DNA of 64,000 nucleotides from Liolophura sinensis (taxonomy: Eukaryota; Mollusca; Polyplacophora; Chitonida; Chitonidae). Shown here piece by piece: positions 37,893 through 47,420 of the stretch (position 1 is the first letter of the stretch; every line of letters begins with the position of its first letter). A program made the translations under genes and the position numbers. The stretch covers positions 35,139,551-35,203,550 of the forward strand of contig NC_088304.1 in NCBI RefSeq assembly GCF_032854445.1. The letters run 5' to 3'. The notes under the pieces are model-generated. The model was not told where the DNA came from and did no database searches. It saw only the letters and a program-made list of their open reading frames with translations.

Positions 37893-38548
37893 ACAATCCT
37901 CGGGCAATGGTCTGCCTGCAGTGATAAGATGAAACATTCCTCAGGCAATGGTCTGCCTGCAGTGATTAGATGAAACAATCCTCGGGCAGTGGTCTGCCTG
38001 CAGTGATCAGATGAAACAATCCTCGGGCAATGGTCTGCCTGCAGTGATTAGATGAAACAATCCTCGGGCAATGGTCTGCCTGCAGTGATTAGATGAAACA
38101 ATCCTCGGGCAATGGTCTGCCTCCAGTGATTAGATGAAACATTCCTCAGGCAATGGTCTGCCTGCAGTGATTAGATGAAACAATCCTCGGGCAGTGGTCT
38201 GCCTGCAGTGATCAGATGAAACAATCCTCGGGCAATGGTCTGCCTGCAGTGATTAGATGAAACAATCCTCGGGCAATGGTCTGCCTGCAGTGATTAGATG
38301 AAACAATCCTCGGGCAATGGTCTGCCTGCAGTGATTAGATGAAACAATCCTCGGGCAATGGTCTGCCTGCAGTGATTAGATGAAACATTCCTCAGGCAAT
38401 GGTCTGCCTGCAGTGATTAGATGAAACAATCCTCGGGCAGTGGTCTGCCTGCAGTGATCAGATGAAACAATCCTCGGGCAATGGTCTGCCTGCAGTGATT
38501 AGATGAAACAATCCTCGGGCAAAGGTCTGCCTCCAGTGATTAGATGAA
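37893..38548. repeat. 41-bp minisatellite, 16 copies, with higher-order structure
   Basis: Unit: ACAATCCTCGGGCAATGGTC then TGCCTGCAGTGATTAGATGAA. Units 2, 7 and 13 share the ATTCCTCAGG variant and units 3, 8 and 14 share GCAGTGG with GATCAG. Confidence 0.97.
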
Positions 38549-38689
38549 ACGGGTTTTTACACAAGAAATCACACAGCTTGAAAAGCTTTTCCAAACACTT
38601 CAGTGCCATTCTGCAATTTTTCTCATGGAGTGATGACATCATCTATGTCAAACCATCTTCCCGACAGTTCAGAATACATTCACTATACC

Positions 38690-38900
38690 CCAATTCTGCA
38701 CCTTTTCAATCACCACTGCAACAAACATTTTGAAACATTCTGATACTATGGGGTGTAGAGAAATAATCGGCAGTTTTGTGAAGCTTGCATCTTTAATGAT
38801 CCAAACCAATCATATTTAGCAACATTTTCATGACAACTGTATGCAGAATTTCCATTGAAAAAAGTGTTTTAGTGGTTGAAAAGGTTGAAGAGATAATAAA
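38690..38900. mobile_element. MITE-like family M2
   Basis: Inverted orientation relative to the copies at 43930 and 59557. Shares ACATTCTGATACTATGGGGT, GTTTTGTGAAGCTTGCATC and AAAGGTTGAAGAG. Confidence 0.65.
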
Positions 38901-38989
38901 AACATAGTTTGTACGCACACTTGTAACTGGAATGAAATCAAAGCAAGACAGATAAATAGTTGAGTAAATGTATTTTTAATTGTCTTACA

Positions 38990-39005
38990 CAATAATTTAT
39001 TGTAA
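38990..39005 (-). terminator. Candidate PAGR1 polyadenylation signal
   Basis: AATAAA on the minus strand (TTTATT at 38997-39002), about 1.28 kb beyond the PAGR1 stop, followed by a TTGTGT stretch. One of several AT-rich candidates; chosen for spacing only. Confidence 0.25.
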
Positions 39006-39689
39006 GTTTAAACAGTGCTGGCATCAGGTGTCATAAAAGTGATTAAAGATTGACTTACTGTGCCATGATATACGTGGACAGAACAAATTCATGTCATTCA
39101 AAGAATCTTACTTTACCAGAAGATAAAATAAATGCACTATGTACATGTATATTTGATTGTTTTAAATTATGCGTCACTTGACTGTAAATGGGCATTTGCG
39201 TGTTTACACTCATCAATAAACATGGCGATCTACATCAAGATGTAATAAAAAAACAACCTACATATAATAAACATCCCAGAAGATTCCAGCTAACCCCATC
39301 ATTAACAACCAGTCAAATAAAAACAAACTGCTAAAATAACACCAACAGTAAAACATATTAACAACTGTATAGATTTAAGACAACAGCATCCCCACTGATT
39401 TTTCTGCGATCAAGTCTACAAAGTTCTGTAAGTGTAAAATACTCTGACATTAAAACAGTTCAGAACACACTGTTCAAGCGTAAATCATCAAATATTGTGT
39501 AAAAACTGTTCACATTAATTCGAACACTGTCACGTCTTTATAAATGTACATTAACACAACAACAACAACAAGACTCGATGTCACACTGACATGTTATAAC
39601 TCAACAGGGTTTGGGTTTTTAAAGTTCCGGCAGTATTTGATGTGTGGCATATTCCTTAGTATTTCAGTTTTAAGCGTGTATGTTTTGAC

Positions 39690-40010
39690 TATGTTTGGGG
39701 TTTTATGATGTACTTAACAATTTTTCAATAGTAAGAGGAGTAGTCAGTAGGTGTGTGTACATAAACTGTGTCTTCTTGTGGCAGGGCGATTTCATACCAC
39801 CAAAGTGCTGCCACCACTGCAGTATCATGCTGAAGACACCAGACATGACACCCCACCCAGTCTCATTATACTGACACCAGGACAACTAGTCCTGTTTCCT
39901 TGTGAGGCAGCAATGAGTATCATTTGTCTTTGGCATGACCCGACCTGGGTTTGACCTTGGGTCTCCAGTCTTCATTTTGTTTTACGTCACATGCATGTAC
40001 CTCAATACTG
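39690..40010 (+). mobile_element. Repeat family C, in the PAGR1 3' flank
   Basis: GTGTCTTCTTGTGGCAGGGC, AGTATCATGCTGAAGACACC, GACATGACACCCCACCCAGT and TGAGGCAGCAATGAG. Probably within or near the PAGR1 3' UTR, in antisense. Confidence 0.8.
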
Positions 40011-40280
40011 CTGTCTTCGATAGCAACACATTATGTGTCATAATACTCAGTGTTAATCGGATCATAATGCAACACAGGCATGGGAATTGTACTCACAGAG
40101 AATGGGCCCACAACATGGAAAACATTCCCATAAACCCTACTCACTGAAAACTCTAACCCGCAAGAGATTTCACATGGAAATGTAGTCCTGAATGTCTTTG
40201 GAGGGAACAGAAGATGTCCATTCCATCTCAAATATCTCATGCACAATTCATATGCAAGTACTACAGGAATCTGTGACCCC

Positions 40281-42769
40281 TCATGTAGTTGAAGGACCCG
40301 TGGAGTCTGGGGTATGTTGGCCACCCCCATGATCTGAGGGTGGTGCTGTGGTCTGGGGTCCCCTGCCCCCAGGGCCAGAGGAGGAGACTGTCACATGGGG
40401 AGATGATACTAAACCAGGAAGTGCTTGCCGTGGACTGGATGGTGAACTTCTGGCCACAGTTGGGTTACCCGCCCCTGGATGTGTCATACTGCGAGGCCCT
40501 GTAGGACTTGCACTGGGCTCTGAAGGGCCTCCTTGTGAAGGCAGCGGTGCTGGTGAGGGCTGAGGAAACTGGCCAGGGCGCGACATCACAGTGTGGTAGG
40601 CCGGTGGCGTTTTGGGTCGGGCCGGCTGGAAATGAGGAGGGGGTCCTCTGCTGTGGAATCCAGGGGGTCGTGGCGGATGAGTCTGACCGAGCGATACAGG
40701 ACCAGACATTCTGTGAGCACTGGGAGGCATGTGCATGGGCCTGGAGGGAGGCTGCTGGCCCGGAGGGAAAGGTCTTGCACTGGGAGGAAACTGCTGCCCA
40801 GGATGAGACACTGGAAGGTTCTGATGAGGCCTGGGAGAACTTTGAGACACCTGTGGTCTCATCTGGCCCGGAGATGCTGAGGGGAAGCGTGGGGAATTCT
40901 GAGATACTGGAGAGGTTCTGGGGGAGTGCTGAGATACTGGAGAAGTTCTGGGGGAGTGCTGAGATACTGGTGGAAACCTTGGTGGGTGCTGAGATATAGG
41001 TGGAGTTCTGGGAGAGTTCTGAGATACTGCTGGGAATCTTGATTGATGCTGAGATATTGGTGGAGTACTGGGAGGGTTCTGAGATATTGGTGGAGTTCTG
41101 GGAGGGTTTTGAGATACTGGTGGAGTTCTGGGAGGGATCTGAGATACTGGTGGAGTTCTGGGAGGGTTCTGAGATACTGAAGAAAACCGTAGGGGATTCT
41201 GAGACACAAGTGGAGTCCTGGGTGAGTGCTGGGACACAGGCAGTGTTCTTGGGGGGTTCTGAGATACAGGGGATGACCTGGAGGAATACTGTGAAACGGG
41301 GGGCATTCTGTGCATATTCTGGGACATATGAGGCACCCTAGATGAAAGGTGTGAAGGGGTGGATGGCTGGTTCCCAGTCATACCAGTGTTTGAAGGTTGT
41401 GACATGCTGTAGGAGGGGTTTGGGCTGGACATATGCACACTGTCATGGGAAGAACTCACACCATACTGTTGTTGCAGGAACGGATTGGCCTTTGACATTT
41501 GGCCACCAGGAGGAGTTTTTGGCTGGTTTGGAAAAGCTGGAGGGGTTTTGGGCTGGCTTGGGAAAGCTGGAGGGGTTTTGGGTTGGCCTGGGAAAGCTGG
41601 AGGGGTTTTGGGCTGCCCTGGGAAGGCCGGTGGTGTTCTGGGTTGGCTGGGGAAGGCTGGAGGGGTTTTGGGCTGCCCTGTGAAAGCTGGTGGGGTTTTG
41701 GGCTGACCTGGGAAGGCTGGTGGGGTTTTGGGCTGACCTGGAAAGGCTGGTGGGGTTTTGGGCTGACTCGGTAAGGCTGGTGGAGTTTTGGGCTGATTTG
41801 GGAAGCCCGATGAAGCCTTAGGGCTGGTGCTTATGGGCTGGGATGTTTTGCTAGGACTGGGGTTTGCTACTGGTGCTCTGTTAAATAGGTTTCCGGCAGG
41901 TGGTGTCCTGGGTGAATTCTGGTGGCCAGGAGGGGTCTTGGGTGGATTGTGAAAGCCAGGTGGGGTTTTGGGTGCATTATAAAAACCTGGCGGGGTTTTT
42001 GGTGCTCCAGCGTACAGAGGAGGGGTTTTAGGCTTGCTAGATGGTGAGGCCTTCTGTGTCCCCACCTGGCCAGTGGGAGACTTCCGTGAGCTACCTGCAG
42101 AGGATCGAGAGTATCCCGGAGGCAGGAGCGTGCTAGTGACTTGCTGGTTAGCACTGGGCGGAGGAATCTTCAGCAGCAGTTTAGGCAATGGTTCACGGTT
42201 TTCCGACGATACTCCTTGAGACTTGGACTGAGAGGATGAGCTCACAGGAGTCTTAAGAGGAGGGGTAACTGCTGTGGTTGTGGGTTGTGACTGGGCAGCT
42301 GCTGTTGGTGGTGACGCTGCTGTTGTTGTTGCTGACACAGATACTAGTGCAGTGGGATTCGGAACGTGTGTTTCCCCACTCTGAGTCATAGCCGATGACG
42401 CCGACACCTCTGTTCTTCCTTGATGACTGGCTGACTGTGTGGTTCCCGTCCAGCCCCCATAGCTTGTATTAACCTCCATGGGAGTGGGGTTGGCAGCTGG
42501 ATTGGCCTCTGATGTAGAAGTCGATTTAAGGGAGGGGAAGTCAAATGGATGTTGCGGGGGTCTGGCTGGAGTGTTGCCCTGCTGGGAGGATGATGGTCCC
42601 GAACGTCCCCTGGGAGACCTTGTGTTGTAGATTGGGGTCCTCCTTCCCCGCATCCCTAATCCTCTGCTGGCACGGGCTGCCTCGCTCTGCTTCCTCTGAT
42701 AGCGGATTTTGTTGAGAACATTGTCCATACAAGCCACACGTTTCTGAGGCCGCGGTGACTTGCCACTCC
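40281..42769 (-). CDS. PAGR1: PAGR1 coding exon 3, conserved helix plus proline-rich extension
   Basis: A 2,489-nt exon with acceptor TGTGTAG. It begins GSGKSPRPQKRVACMDNVLN, finishing the conserved PAGR1 domain, and continues without a stop through the repeat blocks to TAG/TAA-type termination at 40281-40283. Two 30-bp minisatellites underlie the protein repeats: about 41495-41830 for the QPKTPPAFPG unit and about 40875-41300 for the PPVSQNPPRT unit. Both strands look open in several frames across them, a by-product of the 30-bp periodicity. Confidence 0.9.
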
Positions 42770-44597
42770 CTACACAACAGCAATGAAGTCAAAAATCATT
42801 AACAAATTTTACACCAACTCTCTGTTGGTAATTTCAGTTCTTGACACAACCGACAATGGTGAAAACTCTTGAGTTATGTGATTTAACTTCACATGATTTT
42901 TGGCAATGCATAATTTCTCCTAAAGTTTGATATATAGAAATGCTCTTTCAGAAGAGCACAAAGGCCTTAAAATGATACTTTTGATCACAACACTTAAGTC
43001 TCTCTGACAAAAAATTCATTTTAAGCTTCACAGAATAATGTCCAGATTTAGCTACTTGTCCTAATTATAAAGATAAAGACAACCAATATACTTGTTGTCA
43101 CTCTTGTAGCTTTTTTTAACACTGAACTAAATGGCAAAGCTCTGACAGCTTGTAAAGGCTGGATTTGTATGATGTAATTCAGTGTAGACTACCGAGTGTT
43201 GGCGGAAAAAAATGTATAAAACCAGCCTCATTATGTAGCGATATGAAGTGACCGTTTTCAATATTTTTTAAACACCCAATTTACCAATATTTTCACGGGT
43301 AGCTAGTTATGAATAAATGTAAACCTGGGCAGTAATTCTTTAAGTATCCCTATAAAGTTGAATGACATTAAGTAAGGAACACAACTATTTCTCTATTCAA
43401 CTGTTGATTCAGACATTTTTAGATTCACTGACCTGCAGAGTAATGAAGACATGCTCATCCACACATATCTGTTCACCAAAGTGGTTAGGTAGATGCAGAA
43501 ATGAGGAGATGCGTATGGCATATACCAGAGCTTAGCTGGAAAACTTGTCAACAAAAACTTACCAGGTGTCCTACGAGGGGTAATTTTGGTGGACATCTCT
43601 GACGGAGCATCATCAAAGTCAAACTCTCCAAATAAGGCTGGCCTGGAATAACAAGATATATGAACTGCATCACTGAACAAAGCAGGCATTTACTTTATAG
43701 CCGACTCACTCTTACAAGTATCTCAGCTTCACATCAGGTCAAATGACAGACAACCCAAATATGCATTTTGTACAGAAGGCTATTAATTACAAGTACAGTA
43801 ATAACTAGTCATGATCCTCATTACATCATGTTCCATCTCAACTGGGAGATATTTTGCGATAACAAAATATTTAAACACATGTAGGGTCGATATCAAATGT
43901 GTTTTTCTTCATATTAGCACAAAATTAATCAATTCCTCATTTTACCATTCTTACGACAATGATGCTAAAAATGATTTGTTGGTGATTTAGATTTATCATT
44001 AAAGATACACGCTTGGTAAAATTGTGCAAATTATTTATCAATACCCCATAGTTCTCTCAGAATGTTTCAAAATACAGATTTCAGAGGTGGATGAAAAGCT
44101 TGAAGAATTAAGGTAACTTCTTTTTTCTTCATTTCTAAGCATTTGTTCTGCTATGTTATAAAAATTTTATCCCACATTCAAAGTTCTCTTTAGAACTCTA
44201 TTTAAACTGAAGCAGTATTTTACCTTGAATGATATCCTACTGCAACTGTGTTTCAGTGGAGTTTCAGTGCCAAAAATATTTCCTGTTCCTAACTTGTCTC
44301 TAAAATGTTCCTCTTACAGTAAATATCTTACTTGTCCTCCTCTTTCTCCTGCTCCACTTCCTCTTCGTTCAGTCCTGCATCTGTCTCCATCTCCTCCTCA
44401 GGCTCCTCAGACGCTGGTGGGCGTCGCCCGGGACATTTCCACTTCAGCTCCAAAATCTTCTCCTTCTGGATTCTCTCCAGTAGCTCCAGAATGACCTTGC
44501 CCTCAGGCATCCACGTGCCCTTGGGGCGTTTTGTGGGGTTGTACCACTCCTCGTTGGGGTCCTCAATGCACCAGTTATCATCCACCTCACCCCCCAT
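40281..44597 (-). CDS. PAGR1: PAGR1 (PA1) orthologue with giant proline-rich C-terminal extension
   Basis: Nuclear partner of PTIP in the KMT2C/D (MLL3/4) H3K4 methyltransferase complexes. Three exons (44332-44597, 43563-43642, 40281-42769) join in phase to give 944 residues. The first ~160 match vertebrate PAGR1: a WMPEGKVILELLERIQKEKI helix, GRRPP, an acidic Glu stretch, EFDFDD (95-100), RRTPG (112-116), then ACMDNVLNKIRYQRKQ (128-143) matching the vertebrate LDKVLSDMKRHKK segment. Vertebrate PAGR1 is about 250 residues and stops soon after; here the same exon stays open for some 785 more, very rich in Pro, Ser, Thr and Gln. These include 15 or more [KR]TPP units (about 359-541) and 14 SQ-centred 10-residue units (about 606-746). 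The start ATG (44595-44597) lies 2 nt after an acceptor-like CAG, so upstream exons are likely 5' UTR. The extension has no recognised fold. Confidence 0.9.
40875..41305 (-). repeat. 30-bp coding minisatellite (SQ-centred units)
   Basis: About 14 tandem 30-bp units in PAGR1 exon 3, encoding variations of PPVSQNPPRT. Each unit contains an SQ dipeptide, and most also contain a TP or SP. Confidence 0.9.
41495..41835 (-). repeat. 30-bp coding minisatellite (KTPPAFPGQP units)
   Basis: About ten tandem 30-bp units in PAGR1 exon 3. Each encodes [KR]TPPAF[PT][GSN]QP. Five looser KTPPGF-type units continue upstream in the gene at 41885-42040. Each unit carries a TP site and PxxP. Confidence 0.9.
43563..43642 (-). 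CDS. PAGR1: PAGR1 coding exon 2
   Basis: An 80-nt exon, acceptor ATTCCAG and donor GTAAGT. Encodes PALFGEFDFDDAPSEMSTKI and TPRRTP, the most diagnostic PAGR1 block (EFDFDD followed by RRTPG). Confidence 0.92.
43930..44114. mobile_element. MITE-like family M2, in PAGR1 intron
   Basis: Starts AATTCCTCATTTTACCATTC and ends GATGAAAAGCTTGAAGAATT; interior ATACCCCATAGTTCTCTCAG and AATGTTTCAAAATACAGATT. Confidence 0.7.
44332..44597 (-). CDS. PAGR1: PAGR1 coding exon 1
   Basis: 266 nt, ending at donor GTAAGA. Encodes MGGEVDDNWCIEDPNEEWYN and the WMPEG/ELLERI/LELKWKCPGRRPP segment, then an acidic EEEMETD/EEEVEQEKEED run. The upstream in-frame triplets TTG TCA GAC contain no ATG and are preceded by GTTGTCAG, a likely acceptor. 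Confidence 0.85.
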
Positions 44598-44619
44598 GTC
44601 TGACAACGCTCACTAAACC

Positions 44620-44925
44620 CACGCACAAGTGTCCCGAGAATGTCTCACAGTACAGATTACTGTACAATATAACTGTCACTACAATGATGGTCACCAAAAA
44701 TCACCCATATACACTGCAAGTGTCCTTAAAATGGCTGACACCACTAACATCAAAATGAACAAGTGTCCATTTAAAAAAATCATGCGCTGTCCATGTAAGT
44801 GTCCTGAAAATAGTGGACACAACTTACATGAAAAGAGGGACAAAGTGTCCTGAAAACGACAGACACCCAGAATCACATATACACATATAAGTGTCCTCAA
44901 AATAGCTGACACCACTGATAGCAGC
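44620..44925. repeat. Degenerate tandem repeat of about 57 bp in PAGR1 5' intron
   Basis: Repeated AAGTGTCCTGAAAATGGCTG, ACACCACTAACATC-type units, about five. Confidence 0.75.
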
Positions 44926-46002
44926 AATAACTGTTAAGGAAAAATCTGCTATTGGAAGAAAAGTCGTAAAATCTTAATCTCGCAGAAGCTAAGCCAAGCA
45001 TAAAATCTCGGGTAAAACATTTTACATGTATGCTTTAAAACACAAACTTAACAACAGTGCTTTGAGGGTGCGGGGACAGTCCACTTGTGAAAAACACATA
45101 ACAAGCATCCAACTGAAATGACTCATTAAATCTTCTAAGAGCTTAGACGGTCACAATATTCACATGTCCTTCAGCCACATGGAACTGTATGGCCATTTGT
45201 TTCTGTTGAGAATAAGGCTAATGGTCCTCCTGCTCAGCCACTATGGGAAACTTCTCCGGATTTGTGGCTGACAAGGAATAACTGTAAACCATGAAAACAG
45301 AAGCTGAACTGACAGGGATCATTACAAACGTATATTTCAAACATGTGAACAAAAAATTGATACAAATCAAAAGATTTATATAAATCAATCAGACACTTCA
45401 AATTCAGAAGGCATACAGTACTGCACATGCTTCTTATTTTACAAAGAACTGGTGAGACCAAAATAATGAATGTTGGCATTTCATTTCCTCATATTTCTTT
45501 GTCTGATAGGTTAAACCACTGTGGTACTCAAAAATATTTCACTTACTAGCATGGATATTAATATGTCCTTTTGGAGACAGTACTATGACCGGGCATCATC
45601 GCATGTTGGATTGACACAACTTAAAAGTTGTCGCTCTTTGGCTCGGCCAGCGATAGCACTCTTCTCTTGGAGTATTTTTTCTTCTCCTGAATGTTAAGTT
45701 GCAGCAGTTCAAGTCTCAGAGAGATGGTAGCTTGCTTACTCTCTTTCAGTATTTCTACATTTACGGCAACAAATTTAGTACATGTACCCGATCAACTACA
45801 GTCTTTCTTTATGATGTAATTATCTCCCCTGCTGTTTCGATGTCACACACAGCGCTGAAACCCGGGCTTTTTAGAAATGTTTACACGGCAATCAAGGATT
45901 AGTTGCACACCAATTACTTCAAAAAGATCTCATGCAAACTACACTACTATTAACTCTGTAATCGAATGTAGGATTCAAAGCGGTAATTTTCCTAATACTT
46001 AC

Positions 46003-46060
46003 AAATTCCATCGTAATATTCGGGACATTCAGGAACTCTCCAATGTCGCAGACATTTTCT
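46003..46060 (-). other. Possible PAGR1 5' UTR exon
   Basis: A strong donor, GTAAGTATT, reads on the minus strand from 46002. It could splice to the acceptor just before the PAGR1 ATG. The candidate exon holds short upstream reading frames, including an 8-codon one at 46055-46029, and no PAGR1-like coding. Its 5' limit is not visible. RNA evidence is absent, so this is a hypothesis. Confidence 0.35.
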
Positions 46061-46104
46061 TTTCAGGCGGTTTCCCCGAGAATGTCCGAGAAAATGCGAG
46101 ATAG

Positions 46105-46193
46105 TGGAGCATCGGTAATGGCGGAGTTTTTGAAAAACGGTTCGTGTTTGTGAAAATATAACACACCGAGTTGAGAGTAATTGAAAATACCTG
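46105..46193 (+). other. Possible KIF22 5' UTR exon
   Basis: A strong donor, CTG/GTGAGT, begins at 46194 on the plus strand. The first KIF22 coding exon has an acceptor-like TTGTTACAG 26 nt before its ATG (51921-51929), implying an upstream non-coding exon, and this is a candidate. The 5' end is a guess. Confidence 0.25.
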
Positions 46194-46919
46194 GTGAGTT
46201 GGAATTTGCACATTAACATTAACATTAGTTTTGGTCCACAATGCGGTGGAATTTCAGGTTTCATTCACGGTGCAGTGGTATTTATTTCTTGGACGGTAGT
46301 TTTAAGTGAAGTTTATTGTTGGACATTCGAACTCAAAGAACAGCAACATCGAGATAATTGACGTGCTGCGAATTTAAACATTTCAAGGCGATAAGGCTCA
46401 AAATTTGTATATATATTTGGCTGACGAAGTATCGTAGCCACATGGGAAACCAATGGTAAACCTTAAACCGATTCACGCCATGCCCGATTAGTCCTTTCTA
46501 AGCAATGGCTGCAGTCCAAAAGTGGTGTCAACTTTGGCTCTTACTTCTCAGCTCGCCCGCATACACAACATCCCAGGTATATTCCATTCGGTAATGGCAC
46601 ACCAGCCCCGGATCTCATTTCTGTGTTATTTTACTGGGATCAAACCAGAGACAAAACAAAGACTTTAAAAATGGTACTTGCTGCTGTCTCGCTTGGCACT
46701 CAGCGCTGAGAGGTTAGAGCAAGGGGCAGTATCATGACATAGCATCCCACTAAAATATTATTGATTAGCTGTGCATGGCCTAATAACATATGAGACTTGA
46801 CGCTGTACATTATTTCATGCCTTGACAAACATGTCCCAGCACTGGCTGAAACTCTGAATAAATACATGTAACTAGACTGTACCCAGTGCTAGACAGGAAA
46901 GCTTTTCGCCCGGCGGTTA

Positions 46920-47420
46920 GTTTGTATATAATAGTCACCTTACAGTACCCCGAAGCCTCAAACATCAATTCAAATCCCGTGTCACAATATTGTTTGAGGT
47001 ATCGTAATACAAGTAATATATAGAGCGTTGGCATTCCAAACTGTCTATACACTACTCATGAAACAGTACCCCAAGGCCTCAAGTACCAATTCACCTCCCA
47101 TGTTAAAATCTTGTTGGGGTAGTATAACACAAGTAATATATAGAGCGTTGGCATTCCAAACTGTTTATACACTACTCATGAAATAGTACCCAAAGCCCCA
47201 CGTACTAATTCAGCTCCCATGTTAAAATCTTGTTTGGAGTGCTATAACACAAGTAATGTATAGAGCGTCGGCATTCCCAACTATCTATAAATTAGTCACC
47301 TCATAGCACCACGATGCCTGAAACATAAGACATCATGCAATTCACAACCCAATTTGAAGTCATGCTTGGGGATACTACATGTATATGACAAGTAATCAGT
47401 CCTATATAGAGGGTTTGCAT
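46920..47420. repeat. Tandem repeat of about 120 bp, about four copies
   Basis: Repeated ATATAGAGCGTTGGCATTCC, AAACTGTCTATACACTACTC and ATGAAACAGTACCCCAAGGC, decaying to the right. Confidence 0.85.

Noticed and set aside
37893-38548. CRISPR array
   Set aside because: Repeats are directly contiguous without unique spacers, and the locus is an animal genome.
40508-41774. Several plus-strand frames up to 163 codons opposite PAGR1 exon 3
   Set aside because: They are the complement of the 30-bp coding repeats, where the period keeps all frames open. Homology supports only the minus frame.
40281-42769. The proline-rich tail as PRRT2, the neighbour of PAGR1 in human
   Set aside because: No CD225/dispanin-type membrane segments are present. 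The tail is in frame with the PAGR1 domain and is hydrophilic throughout.
44595-44606. Start of PAGR1 at 44606
   Set aside because: The triplet there is TTG; the first in-frame ATG is at 44597-44595, preceded by an acceptor-like CAG.
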